The position numbers were made by a program, and so were the translations under genes. Below are positions 29,625 through 38,620 of a DNA stretch of 40,357 bases, piece after piece (the stretch's first letter is position 1; each line of letters opens with the position of its first letter). The DNA lies in IMG/VR virus record IMGVR_UViG_3300024054_000179, positions 1 through 40,357 of that record. One strand, 5' to 3'. The notes below the pieces were generated by a model that was not told where the DNA came from, searched no databases, and saw nothing but the letters and a program-made list of their open reading frames with translations. This DNA comes from a virus.

Positions 29625-30742
29625 ATTAATTTTAATATTTCTTGTGCTGTTTTATCCCAACTCATTTCTTTTGCTTTAGAGATACATTGTTCCCTTAAAT
29701 TCCTCAAATTCCCATTATAAGCCTCTCTGAGCGACTTTTTTAGTGCATCTATATCTGGGATTGCCCAATTTATTCCTTCATATTGCACTTCGTGTTTTAC
29801 TTCTGCTAGGGTATACGGAATTAAGCAACCTATTGCATATTCTGCTTGACCTCCGAAGTCTGTTGTTATTATTGGCAATCCACAACTCATTGCTTCTATG
29901 CATGGCAAATTAAATGCCTCTGCTCTGGTTGGACTTATGAATACATCTCCTTTATTATAGAAATTAATCATTTCATTGTATTGATAATTATTTAGATCTA
30001 TCAAAAATTCTGGAAGATTTTCTTTTTTGTCTGTAATTTGTTTGATTAAATTATCTATATCAGGAATTCCATAAGCAGAATTAATCTTAACAATCATGCG
30101 TACATTATCTTTGTCTGTAAATTCTTCTAAATATGCTTTAATTCCATATTGTATTCCACCTCTATCTTCTAAATTTCTAAGTCCTTTATTCATAAGAAAT
30201 GTAAATTTATCTTTTTTTGTTTCTTTTGGATAAAATAAATTTGAATCTACTCCATGTGGGATTATTATAATTTTATCCCACATTAGAATTCCTCTATAAT
30301 GCCATAATCCAGAATTAAAAATTGTAGTCCCAAGTTCATTTTTATCAAATTGGTCTAATTTTTTATGATATTGAAATAGAGTATTTAATAATGCTTGTTC
30401 TGTATGTTTACTTGGAACAATAATTTTATGTATATTTGGATTTAAGCATTCTTTAATAAAACTTTCTGGTATTCTATCTCCTTCCCATACTAAATAAGTA
30501 ATATTCTTCTTAGCATATGCATTTATTCTCCAGAATATTGGATGTGTAATAATCAAATTGACTTCATAATCTTCCTTCCTTTTGATCATTTCAAGTTCTT
30601 GATCATTTACTTCTCTTAACCAATTTGGATGAAGATTAGTTGTTATTTTGCATGGTATTAATTTGTTTAAAGCATTTACTAATTGTCTAAAATGAATATC
30701 ATATCCTGATTGTCCAAACAATGATCCTATACAATTTATCAT
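29621..30742 (-). CDS. Glycosyltransferase, GT4/GT-B type
   Basis: A 373-residue GT-B enzyme. The start (MINCIGSLFGQSGYDIHFRQ then LVNALNKLIP) is an acceptor-side Rossmann domain. The donor side has PHGVDSNLFYP near 185-195 and VFISPTRAEAFNLPCIEAMS, followed by GLPIITTDFGG, the signature that binds the nucleotide-sugar. This is the GT4 family pattern. Donor and acceptor are unknown. Coupled by ATGA to the gene on each side. Confidence 0.85.
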   Translation of the reverse strand: MINCIGSLFGQSGYDIHFRQLVNALNKLIPCKITTNLHPNWLREVNDQELEMIKRKEDYEVNLIITHPIFWRINAYAKKNITYLVWEGDRIPESFIKECLNPNIHKIIVPSKHTEQALLNTLFQYHKKLDQFDKNELGTTIFNSGLWHYRGILMWDKIIIIPHGVDSNLFYPKETKKDKFTFLMNKGLRNLEDRGGIQYGIKAYLEEFTDKDNVRMIVKINSAYGIPDIDNLIKQITDKKENLPEFLIDLNNYQYNEMINFYNKGDVFISPTRAEAFNLPCIEAMSCGLPIITTDFGGQAEYAIGCLIPYTLAEVKHEVQYEGINWAIPDIDALKKSLREAYNGNLRNLREQCISKAKEMSWDKTAQEILKLI

Positions 30743-31611
30743 TTTTTAACAAGATTATTCTCCTTCTGCAATTCCAATTTATCTGGCATATTTTCATGAG
30801 TAAATAATTTATTTAATTCTTCTTTATTTTCTTTTGTGAATTCTTCGAGTATTTGTTGATTGAATGGTACAAGATTCATTGTTGGTCTTTCTCCACCAGA
30901 TGGACAAATTAAATGATAATTAATTGCTCCAGTGTCACATCCAATTTTAAATCCTGCCATAAGCACCCTATAACTAAATATTTGTTCTTCACGGAATCCA
31001 TTCTTACTTAGTCTTGTTGGAAGATAATTCGCCTTTTTATGTATCTCGCTTTTATATAAGCAACATGATCTGAAATGATGTGCTGGGATTATAACACTTT
31101 CTGTGTATTCTTGTCCGCAGTCATCTGCATTCATTATATAGTTTCCTTCTTCATCAAGTATAACTCTATTTGCTATTCCTTTTAAAAACTTTGATTCTCT
31201 TATAAAAGTTGGAGTTATCATTGGAACTGTGACTCCTGTGGCCATATCATATCCTTGTTCTATAACATTAATTAATCTACTTAAATAATCTGGTTGAAGT
31301 ATCGTGTCGTCATCTAATCTGCATAGGTATTTATAATCGTTTATAGACATTGCCCAGTTAACTATTTCCTGCCTGGCTTTTGTTACTCCAAGATTAAAAT
31401 CTGTTCTTTTAATAAATACTTTGTGGTCTTCCATTTTTAATCTATTTATCATACAATTAAAGAAATGATAGTTAAACAGTGAGTTCCCAGAACAATCATC
31501 TAAAATAAATATATCAAATTTTTTATAATCTGAAGTTCTTAAACTTTGAAGCAATAAACTTATTTCTGTGGGTCTATCAAGTACGTTTATGAGTATTGCT
31601 GTTTCATTCAT
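30739..31611 (-). CDS. Glycosyltransferase, GT2/GT-A type
   Basis: I place the start at the ATG at 31611, 8 nt overlap with the upstream gene; a start 15 codons earlier (31656) would overlap more. The 290-residue enzyme has AILINVLDRPTEISLLLQSL, IFILDDCSGNS and LCRLDDDTILQPDYLSRLI (Asp100-Asp102, the DxD-type metal site). GT-A enzymes transfer a sugar from a nucleotide donor. It belongs to the glycan cassette. Confidence 0.85.
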   Translation of the reverse strand: MNETAILINVLDRPTEISLLLQSLRTSDYKKFDIFILDDCSGNSLFNYHFFNCMINRLKMEDHKVFIKRTDFNLGVTKARQEIVNWAMSINDYKYLCRLDDDTILQPDYLSRLINVIEQGYDMATGVTVPMITPTFIRESKFLKGIANRVILDEEGNYIMNADDCGQEYTESVIIPAHHFRSCCLYKSEIHKKANYLPTRLSKNGFREEQIFSYRVLMAGFKIGCDTGAINYHLICPSGGERPTMNLVPFNQQILEEFTKENKEELNKLFTHENMPDKLELQKENNLVKK

Positions 31612-32281
31612 CTTTAAATTCTCCGAGTTTCCATTTTTTTCTGAATAATTTTGCATGTTCTTTTTTTAGTTCTTCTGATTGATTAAAATGTTCTGTTTTT
31701 CTATGGTGTTCTACCCAGAAATCTGTCATATATAATCTTAATCCATCTTTATAAATTCGGTATGAATAATCAATGTCATCTCCGCATCCTGGAGAAAAAT
31801 TTTCGTCAAATAATCCTATTTTATTTATTGTTGATCTAGGAATAAATGTACTCCAAGTTCCTGCCCAAAATAATCCATTTATATAATCTGGTCCACTAAT
31901 CCCCCCAGCATTTAATGTTACAACTATTCCGCAATCTTTTTCTTTACTCGCTTTCACTAATTCTGCAAGCCAATCTCTTTCAAATAATCTAGGTACAATT
32001 ATGTCATCCTGCATTAAATAGACGTCTAAATCTTCCGCCATTTGTATTCCATAGTTTATTGCTTTTACTAATCCTTCTTTTTTTGTATGATAAACAATTA
32101 TATCTTTATTTGTATCTGCATAAAAATCGCATACTTCTGCTGTTCCATCTGTGCTTTCTGATTCTATTAAAATAAGTTTAAATGGATATTGTGTTCTATT
32201 TATTAATGCGTCTATTGCTATCTGAATGTATTTTCCAGAATTATGACAAGGCAATATAATTGCTACTGGTTTTTCTATCAT
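31604..32281 (-). CDS. Glycosyltransferase, GT2/GT-A type, 225 aa
   Basis: The 225-residue enzyme begins VAIILPCHNSGKYIQIAID and LILIESESTDGTAEV, with VYLMQDDIIVPRLF (Asp92-Asp93, metal site) and an ending with SPGCGDDIDYSYRIYKDG, the usual acceptor-side motif. Overlaps both neighbours; ATGA with the radical SAM gene upstream. Confidence 0.85.
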   Translation of the reverse strand: MIEKPVAIILPCHNSGKYIQIAIDALINRTQYPFKLILIESESTDGTAEVCDFYADTNKDIIVYHTKKEGLVKAINYGIQMAEDLDVYLMQDDIIVPRLFERDWLAELVKASKEKDCGIVVTLNAGGISGPDYINGLFWAGTWSTFIPRSTINKIGLFDENFSPGCGDDIDYSYRIYKDGLRLYMTDFWVEHHRKTEHFNQSEELKKEHAKLFRKKWKLGEFKDE

Positions 32282-33381
32282 ACTAAAAATCTCTCCATTT
32301 TATCTTGAATAAATACTTTTTCGAAGAATTGATTTGGCATTTCTAATGTACATCTATCACAATTTTTCTTAAAATTTATTTTTTTAACCTTCTTAAAATG
32401 ATCTTTACTTCCCCAATATTTTATTACTTTTTCAGGATTGGGATAATGGTCGCATAAATATGCCCATGGATTTCCTCTTGAATCGGTGCACATATATACT
32501 TTTCCATCTGCACACCATGTTGTTGTCAACATTGTTGCTCTGCATTTTTTAAAATCGTGTTTTTTTGAAAAATCTGAATTAAATTTATGAGTAACTCCAA
32601 AAACTTTAAAATTATCACAATCAAGTTCTTTTTGAGCTCTATTTATTTGCTGTTTTATCATTTCTATCTGACCCATATCAAAATGATAATCTATATTAAT
32701 TGCTGGTCTGAATTGGAATGTATTGCATCCTATTTCTTTTGCTAATTTTGCGGCTTGATATATTGTTTGATAATTTTCTTCGTCCAATAAGAATTTAAAT
32801 CCAATGTTACATTTTGATTTCATTTTTTCCTTTGTTTTTACTAATCCCCTAATATTATTTATAACTGTATTAAATTGGCATTTTGGCACTCCTTTGACTG
32901 CTGAGTATGTCTCTTCGTTTCCAGCATCAATGCTAAATCCAACCCATTTGCATGTTTTTATTACAATATTCCATTTCCTTTCATTATTCACTAAAAATCC
33001 ATTACTTACAAATCCTATATCTATTCCTTGTTTATGAGAATCCAACAAATGATCAAAACAATAAGGATGCATTGTTGGCTCTCCACCACCTCCAACACAT
33101 TCTGCTTTAATTCCCCATCTTTTCCATAATTTTGGTAATTTTTTTATATGAAATGAATTAAGTTCTGAGTTGTCGTTTCTGAATATTTCACTTGTTTTAT
33201 CTGCTCTTTTTCTTCCCCCAAACATGCAAAATCTGCATTTATAGTTGCATTTATTTGTCATATCAAAATTAACAACTATTGGGTTCAATGGTTTTCCTTT
33301 TAATATTGCTTCATAATGCGCAGAATGTACTAAGCTTTTCATACTATTAAAAGGATTTATTGAATCTGACCACTCGCTCAT
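32278..33381 (-). CDS. Radical SAM protein, SPASM-like
   Basis: A 367-residue protein with CNYKCRFC at residues 45-52 (the CxxxCxxC [4Fe-4S] motif), CVGGGEPTMHP (the GGE motif that binds SAM), a FVSNGF strand and a late Cys cluster (CADGKVYMCTDSRG, then CDRC at 341-344), as in SPASM/twitch domains that hold extra Fe-S clusters. Such enzymes modify peptides, sugars or cofactors by radical chemistry. A viral copy between glycosyltransferases suggests sugar or glycoprotein modification; the substrate cannot be told from the sequence. Confidence 0.85.
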   Translation of the reverse strand: MSEWSDSINPFNSMKSLVHSAHYEAILKGKPLNPIVVNFDMTNKCNYKCRFCMFGGRKRADKTSEIFRNDNSELNSFHIKKLPKLWKRWGIKAECVGGGGEPTMHPYCFDHLLDSHKQGIDIGFVSNGFLVNNERKWNIVIKTCKWVGFSIDAGNEETYSAVKGVPKCQFNTVINNIRGLVKTKEKMKSKCNIGFKFLLDEENYQTIYQAAKLAKEIGCNTFQFRPAINIDYHFDMGQIEMIKQQINRAQKELDCDNFKVFGVTHKFNSDFSKKHDFKKCRATMLTTTWCADGKVYMCTDSRGNPWAYLCDHYPNPEKVIKYWGSKDHFKKVKKINFKKNCDRCTLEMPNQFFEKVFIQDKMERFLV

Positions 33382-34007
33382 TTTACTACTTCCAAAATAA
33401 ATTTAATTTCTCTTTCTTCATTAAATAATTCTCTTTTAATTATATTGAAGAATGCTCCTCTGGTTTGTTTTAATTCATTTTGAACACTTCTATGCTCTGG
33501 TCTCCATCTATCAAAATATGAATAACTAATCTGCCTTAAATGGTCTGGTTGAATTGATGCAAACACATTATGTCCATTAGGGCATATTATTGTTATTGTT
33601 CCTTTATTTTTTGTTACTCTCCACATTTCATATATAAAAAGAAATATATCTTTTACATGTTCAATTACATGACTTGTGTATATTTCATCAAATTTATCTG
33701 AATCAAAAGGCAATCCTTCATCTATATTTCTTATTATATCGGGGTATGTCTTTTCATCATAATCCAAATTAATAAAATCTATTTTTGGTCTGAATCCGCT
33801 ACCTATATTTAATTTAATTTTATCTGATTTATAGTATTTTCTTAATTCTTTATGAAATCTTGCTGATAAATCTGAATTTGTTTCCATCATTCTCATTAGT
33901 TCATCATTTGCCAATATTTCATTCTTTTCTTGATTAAAATCTATTTCATTATTTTCAAATATAAATTTTACCATAGTTTTTCTATTATTCTTCCATTTAT
34001 TATACAT
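33378..34007 (-). CDS. SAM-dependent methyltransferase, type 11
   Basis: The 209-residue protein has LNIGSGFRPKIDFINLD (motif I, about 66-82), GLPFDSDKFDEIYTSHVIEH and VTKNKGTITIICPNGHN, the class I fold of small-molecule or sugar methyltransferases. The C-terminal part is short. Start choice: the first ATG follows GGAGG by only 3 nt, and an ATG at 33974 is an alternative. It lies among glycosyltransferases and probably methylates a sugar or glycan. Confidence 0.75.
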   Translation of the reverse strand: MYNKWKNNRKTMVKFIFENNEIDFNQEKNEILANDELMRMMETNSDLSARFHKELRKYYKSDKIKLNIGSGFRPKIDFINLDYDEKTYPDIIRNIDEGLPFDSDKFDEIYTSHVIEHVKDIFLFIYEMWRVTKNKGTITIICPNGHNVFASIQPDHLRQISYSYFDRWRPEHRSVQNELKQTRGAFFNIIKRELFNEEREIKFILEVVK

Positions 34008-34060
34008 TTTCCTCCTTGAGGAAATGTTAATATTCTTTTACAGATTTTACATTTAACCAT
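33968..34060 (-). CDS. Very short Cys-containing frame, 30 aa
   Basis: An open frame from the ATG at 34060 to the TAA at 33968, whose stop overlaps the alternative methyltransferase start at 33974. The peptide starts MVKCKICKRILTFPQGGKC, a CxxC plus Cys pattern. It fills the gap between two enzymes. It may be a mini zinc-binding protein or chance. Confidence 0.35.
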   Translation of the reverse strand: MVKCKICKRILTFPQGGKCIINGRIIEKLW

Positions 34061-34073
34061 AATTGTTGATGTA

Positions 34074-35396
34074 TCATTTGTTATTTGATTGTTGTTGCAT
34101 TTGCATTTTACGATTATAAATACCATTCTTTAAATATCCTATTAATATTTGCTGGTTAAATAACCAATCTTTAGGAGCCTCCCTTATTTCAAATTCATGA
34201 TCATTAAACTTTTTTATCCATTCTTCTTTTGTCTTAAATTGTTTATGCGTATTATCTGCTTCAAGATTTGGATCTCCAATAAATGGAATGCTAAATATAA
34301 ATATACAATCCTCTTTTATATTTTCTAATGCAAGTTCTAATTCTTCATTATTTAAATGTTCAAGTACATCTATACATAATACCATATCTGGTTGTTTTTT
34401 TGTGTTTGTATTTATTATATTTCCGTGAATTAAATCTACTTTAAATGGATTAAACATTATTGCATATTTGCTTATTTCAATTCCTGAATATATTGCATTT
34501 GCGAATTTTGCTGCAACCCCATATGGTCCTAATCCCGCACCATATTCAAGAATGTATGGATTATAATCTATTGGCATTGCTAACTCTTTTTTAATATAAT
34601 CTACCCATTGCTTCATCATAATAAAATGTTTAACTTCTAAGTAACGCCCTTGAAAATAGAATTCATCTTTATCTATTCCAAATTCATTTAAAATAATTGA
34701 TGGGATTTCTATGGGATTAATTTCTGATTTTGGATATTTTCCAAATAAATGAGAATAATACCAATTTTTTAGATATTCTGGAGTATGCATATTTGATTTT
34801 TTCATATGGTTTTCATATCTTTTTTTTAATTCCCACATATTTGGAGCATATGCTATATGCCATATTGTTGTACAATCTGTGAATGCACTTACTTTTTTAG
34901 TATCATTATTTTGCAATACTGGATGCTCAACTTCTGGATATGATCTGGCTTCGCTTATTTTGAATAATCTATTTAATACATAATGTTCTTTTTGGGTTGC
35001 ATCTTCATGTCCGAGATCACCAATGAAATGCCTCATTTTAACTGAATATAAATTTGGTATTGCTTTTTGAATAAATTCTTTTATTTTATCTATATCTTCA
35101 ACTACTTCATCTGCATCAATACATAATGCCCAGTCATTTGGATGAAATTCTTTAAGATAATTTAAATAAAAATTTCTTTGTTTTCCATTCATTGCTTTAT
35201 CTTCTTGATTATAATCATTTTTTATTATTATAACCTCTCTATCTTTTCTGGTATTTTCAATTACTATATCTTGTGACTTGTCTTTACTTCCTCCATCACA
35301 GAATACTACGGCATCTGCATCTTTAATACTTTTAATATTCATTTTTATAAATCTTTCACAATCCTGCCCCATTATAACTACAATTAATTTTTCCAT
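34074..35396 (-). CDS. Glycosyltransferase-methyltransferase fusion
   Basis: A 440-residue protein in two halves. Residues 1-240 are a GT2/GT-A glycosyltransferase: IVVIMGQDCERFIKMNIKSI, VVFCDGGSKDKSQDIV and ALCIDADEVVED (DxD at 94-96). Residues 270-430 are a class I methyltransferase: YILEYGAGLGPYG (motif I, 281-293), MVLCIDVLEHLNNEE and FIFSIPFIGDPN. The two activities could add a sugar and methylate it. The C-terminus ends in a Gln/Asn tail. TGATG overlap with the downstream gene's side. Confidence 0.8.
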   Translation of the reverse strand: MEKLIVVIMGQDCERFIKMNIKSIKDADAVVFCDGGSKDKSQDIVIENTRKDREVIIIKNDYNQEDKAMNGKQRNFYLNYLKEFHPNDWALCIDADEVVEDIDKIKEFIQKAIPNLYSVKMRHFIGDLGHEDATQKEHYVLNRLFKISEARSYPEVEHPVLQNNDTKKVSAFTDCTTIWHIAYAPNMWELKKRYENHMKKSNMHTPEYLKNWYYSHLFGKYPKSEINPIEIPSIILNEFGIDKDEFYFQGRYLEVKHFIMMKQWVDYIKKELAMPIDYNPYILEYGAGLGPYGVAAKFANAIYSGIEISKYAIMFNPFKVDLIHGNIINTNTKKQPDMVLCIDVLEHLNNEELELALENIKEDCIFIFSIPFIGDPNLEADNTHKQFKTKEEWIKKFNDHEFEIREAPKDWLFNQQILIGYLKNGIYNRKMQMQQQSNNK

Positions 35397-35608
35397 CAGT
35401 TAAAAAAGAAATATTGTATTTGCCTCCTGCAGTTTAATTCATCCATTGGAAGTCTTTTTGAGCAATATTTGCTGTCTAATGCACAAGTTCCAACTATAAT
35501 TTGATTATATCTTTTAGGATTTCTGATATATCCACATATTGCGTCCGTTCCATAGGTATTTTGTAGCCTTATATCTTCATTCATTGTTACATCAACCAAT
35601 TTCTTCAT
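35396..35608 (-). CDS. Small Cys-containing protein, 70 aa
   Basis: A 70-residue protein with Cys at about 25, 42, 49 and 60 (ICGYIRN, GTCALDSKYCSKR, LNCRRQ), possibly a metal site. A second Met at residue 9 is an alternative start. Overlaps the nuclease gene upstream by 17 nt and the fusion enzyme by TGATG, so translated with the cassette. Unknown family. Confidence 0.5.
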   Translation of the reverse strand: MKKLVDVTMNEDIRLQNTYGTDAICGYIRNPKRYNQIIVGTCALDSKYCSKRLPMDELNCRRQIQYFFFN

Positions 35609-36050
35609 TTAATTTAAATTCTTCATATTTAATCTCTTTTTTATTCTTGCTTGCAATAACTATAGGTATCTTTAAATTTATTTTTATCCATTTGCATTTT
35701 TCTCTTTCTTCTGGTGTAAGATAACCATTAATCTTGCATTCTACTAATCGAATATCAAAAATTGGAGTAATATTCATATTCCATTTTCCTTTAGGAAGAC
35801 ATTGTATTCCATATCCATTTGTCTTAAATTTTATGCATAAAAAGTCTGGAAATCCTCCAGAATTCATAATTAAACTTTTTGTAAATGGATTAAACTTTGG
35901 CTTTGAATTTATCAATTTTTTATTAATTAAATCAATATTTTTATCCCATCTTATAACTATCCATCCTTTTTTTTCAAGGTCTTCTCTAATTTTGCGCTCA
36001 AATTCTTTCCCTTTTTGCCTATTTTTTCTTCCTTTTGTCTTATTGTCCAT
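35592..36050 (-). CDS. PD-(D/E)XK nuclease-like protein
   Basis: A 152-residue protein with a basic start (KTKGRKNRQKGKEFERKIRE, helix with Glu17/Glu20), GGFPDFLCIKF (Asp69) and RLVECKINGYLTPEEREKCK (Glu104-x-Lys106). The set Glu...Asp...ExK is the active site of the PD-(D/E)XK fold, and the helix order is that of Holliday-junction resolvase/VRR-like nucleases. It may cut branched DNA or invading DNA. Located within the sugar-enzyme cassette. Confidence 0.75.
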   Translation of the reverse strand: MDNKTKGRKNRQKGKEFERKIREDLEKKGWIVIRWDKNIDLINKKLINSKPKFNPFTKSLIMNSGGFPDFLCIKFKTNGYGIQCLPKGKWNMNITPIFDIRLVECKINGYLTPEEREKCKWIKINLKIPIVIASKNKKEIKYEEFKLNEEIG

Positions 36051-36237
36051 CTGTTATTTCCTTTAATCTGCTTTCAACATATTGCCTATTAAACATCCAA
36101 TAAAGGTCTTTTATTTTTACTGGGGTATATGATCTACATATTTTATTTCTTTCATTTGATTTACAATGATTGCAATCTCCATGATCTTTTGATGCAATTA
36201 ATTCTGGATTGAATTGATATATGCATATTATTTCCAT
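36040..36237 (-). CDS. Small Cys-rich protein, 65 aa
   Basis: The 65-residue protein has Cys at about 5, 22, 25 and 34 with a GDCNHCKSNERNKICRSYTP centre, a likely Cys3-4 metal site. Its ends overlap both neighbours (11 nt with the nuclease gene, 10 nt with the radical SAM gene). Could be a nucleic-acid or partner-binding zinc knuckle. Unknown family. Confidence 0.5.
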   Translation of the reverse strand: MEIICIYQFNPELIASKDHGDCNHCKSNERNKICRSYTPVKIKDLYWMFNRQYVESRLKEITDGQ

Positions 36238-37418
36238 AGTTCTCTTGCTTTAGTTACTAATTCCTCAATTTTGCTTAATTTTAATTTTTCTGTTTCTACA
36301 ACAGGTTTGGCATTCTTCCCTGCTTGAAGATAATTTCTCCAATTATTATCTACAATTTTTAATCCAAATCTTTCTGGATTTCTGAATATTGGTGTACCAG
36401 GGAATGGCATTAAATAATAGAAATCTGCTGTTGTAAGTCCAACATCTCTTAACCTTTTTGAGAAATCTATGGTTTGCATTGCAGTTTGTTCTGTCTCTCC
36501 TGGCAGTCCAATTATGAAAAATCCCTTGGTCTTTATTCCTCTTCTATATGCTTCCCTAACTGCAATATAATTATCTAATGTTGTCATTCCTTTTCTTGAA
36601 TTTAATAAAATGTCATCGTTTCCTGATTCTATCCCCATGCTTAACCATTCGCATCCAGAATCTGCTAATTCATCCAATTTTGCAGGATTAAGTAAATTAG
36701 CTCTTGTTGTTACTCTAAATGGCATATTTAATCCACTTAAAACTGATCTCATTCTTTCCATATTCATTGTGAATACATCATCAAGAAAATAAACTGATTC
36801 AAATCCTGCCCTATCTATTTGCTCAAATTGATTAAATATGTCATCAAGAGTATTATATCTGACTTGATGTTCCATATTTCCACAAAATGAACATGAATAT
36901 GGACATCCTCTACTTGTTATCATTGTTGCTTGTTTTTTTCCTATCCCATATTTTCTTAAGTCAATAAATCTAAAATCTAATGGTGGTATTGTTGCAAGAT
37001 TAACTCTACTTGCCTTAATAATCCCGTCCTGGTCTAATGCTTCAATCATTGCATCTTCTCCTTCTCCTTGGACTACTGCATCAAAATAATCTGTCAATGT
37101 TTCTGGCATGAATGTTGCATGATATCCCCCAGCTATAAGTCTTGCTTCAGTTTCTTCTAAGTTTTCTGCTAAGTCAACAGCACGATCATACATACAACTT
37201 GTATAAGCAGATATCCCTATAGCTCGTGGTCTTTCACGATATGCTTGCTGTATTACTTCTTCTCTACCTTGATGGTTTAAATCAAAAACTTTTGGCTTGA
37301 ATCCGTGTTTCCTTAAATTTCCTGCTATACTAATTAACCCTATAGGTACTCTATCTCCTGCATGCTCAAGTATTCCTTCTTCACTTGGGTTAATTAAATA
37401 AATAATGTTTTTTTCCAT
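36228..37418 (-). CDS. B12-binding radical SAM protein
   Basis: The 396-residue protein begins with a cobalamin-binding-type Rossmann domain (GLISIAGNLRKHGFKPKVFD, RAIGISAYTSC, LIAGGYHATFMPE, residues 20-110) and then a radical SAM domain with SRGCPYSCSFCGN (Cys172, Cys176, Cys179). GESVYFLDD-type and KTKGFFIIGLPGETEQTAM segments are typical of this superfamily. The usual cobalamin DxHxxG motif is not visible, as in many family members. Enzymes of this class methylate or rearrange carbon frameworks of lipids, tetrapyrroles, antibiotics or sugars. A viral copy is unusual. It overlaps the glycosyltransferase by 25 nt. Confidence 0.85.
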   Translation of the reverse strand: MEKNIIYLINPSEEGILEHAGDRVPIGLISIAGNLRKHGFKPKVFDLNHQGREEVIQQAYRERPRAIGISAYTSCMYDRAVDLAENLEETEARLIAGGYHATFMPETLTDYFDAVVQGEGEDAMIEALDQDGIIKASRVNLATIPPLDFRFIDLRKYGIGKKQATMITSRGCPYSCSFCGNMEHQVRYNTLDDIFNQFEQIDRAGFESVYFLDDVFTMNMERMRSVLSGLNMPFRVTTRANLLNPAKLDELADSGCEWLSMGIESGNDDILLNSRKGMTTLDNYIAVREAYRRGIKTKGFFIIGLPGETEQTAMQTIDFSKRLRDVGLTTADFYYLMPFPGTPIFRNPERFGLKIVDNNWRNYLQAGKNAKPVVETEKLKLSKIEELVTKARELWK

Positions 37419-38620
37419 TTTTCATATACTTTTCCAAAATCATATTCTCTTTCAACTGCAATTCTTCCATTTTTACCTAATTCTTTTATTGTATTTTGAT
37501 TTAAGTAAAGTTTTATAATTTTTTCTGCTCCATCAGTGATAGAACAACATCCTCTTTCAACTTCCCAACTTCCCATAATAGTTCCATTAATAGATTTTAT
37601 GTCTGCTTCTTGCAAGTTTATATCATTCCAATTAATTGTTTCTACCCCACTTAAGTCTATTCCTATTCCAGATTGATTATCTTTCACTAATTCCTGGCAA
37701 GTTGTATAATCTGTCATAAGCACTGGAACTTCACAACTCATTGCTTCTATTATGGGTATTCCAAATCCTTCCCCGCTTGTTGTCAATAGAAAAACGTCCA
37801 TTAAATTATATATTTCATTCATTTTATTCCAATCAAATCCTTTATGTGCTTGCATTCCAGAGAATATTACTCTATTTTCAAGTCCGTATTTTTGAATTAC
37901 ACTAGCCATATTAAATGATTGTGCGGCATCATTGGGGTCCAAATGAAGAAATAGAACAGCATGGGGTATTTTTTCTTTTATTATTCTCATTATTTTGAAT
38001 GTTCTATCAAGAAATTTTCTTGGTTGATTTCTTGCAACTACTCCAATCACAAATTTATCATTAAATCCCCATCTTGCTCTTAATTCATTTCTTTCCTTAT
38101 CAGGTAACCTAAAAAATCTTTTTTTATCTATTCCGTGAGGTATATAATCTGCCTTTATCTGATAATAATCAAATACCTGTTTTTGTCCAAATTTGGACAT
38201 CGCGACAGGACAATCTACTTTTTTTAGTATGTTTTCACATCCTTTTGGCATTCCACCACCACCATCTGATGGGAACCAAAAATAAGTTTTTGCTGGGCTT
38301 AAATCTAATTCTAATAACCATGGATAAAGCATGAATGTATCGAGCAAAATAATTAATATATCACTCTTTGTTTCTTTCAAATGCTGGCTTAATTGATTTC
38401 TAAAATAATCTTGTCCGTATGCACTTCCGTATATTTTTGCTTTTATTTTTGTTCCATCTGTTAGTTCTATACCATTCATTGTTGCTCCAATATATGCATT
38501 TGCCAGATAATGAATCTCATGCCCGTCATTTTCAAGGTGTTGAATAAGTTGTATTGCTTGATTTCTATATCCTGTTGGGATGAATGGAGCATCTGATAAA
38601 ACTGTTATTATCTTTTTCAT
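37394..38620 (-). CDS. Glycosyltransferase, GT4/GT-B type, 408 aa
   Basis: The 408-residue enzyme begins KKIITVLSDAPFIPTGYRNQ (acceptor-side domain), then YIPHGIDKKRFFRLPDKERN, VIGVVARNQPRKFLDR and, on the donor side, TSGEGFGIPIIEAMSCEVPV, the nucleotide-sugar signature of GT4 enzymes. It is the first gene of the cassette transcript side and overlaps the upstream 68-aa gene by ATGA. Donor and acceptor unknown. Confidence 0.85.
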   Translation of the reverse strand: MKKIITVLSDAPFIPTGYRNQAIQLIQHLENDGHEIHYLANAYIGATMNGIELTDGTKIKAKIYGSAYGQDYFRNQLSQHLKETKSDILIILLDTFMLYPWLLELDLSPAKTYFWFPSDGGGGMPKGCENILKKVDCPVAMSKFGQKQVFDYYQIKADYIPHGIDKKRFFRLPDKERNELRARWGFNDKFVIGVVARNQPRKFLDRTFKIMRIIKEKIPHAVLFLHLDPNDAAQSFNMASVIQKYGLENRVIFSGMQAHKGFDWNKMNEIYNLMDVFLLTTSGEGFGIPIIEAMSCEVPVLMTDYTTCQELVKDNQSGIGIDLSGVETINWNDINLQEADIKSINGTIMGSWEVERGCCSITDGAEKIIKLYLNQNTIKELGKNGRIAVEREYDFGKVYEKWKKTLFI

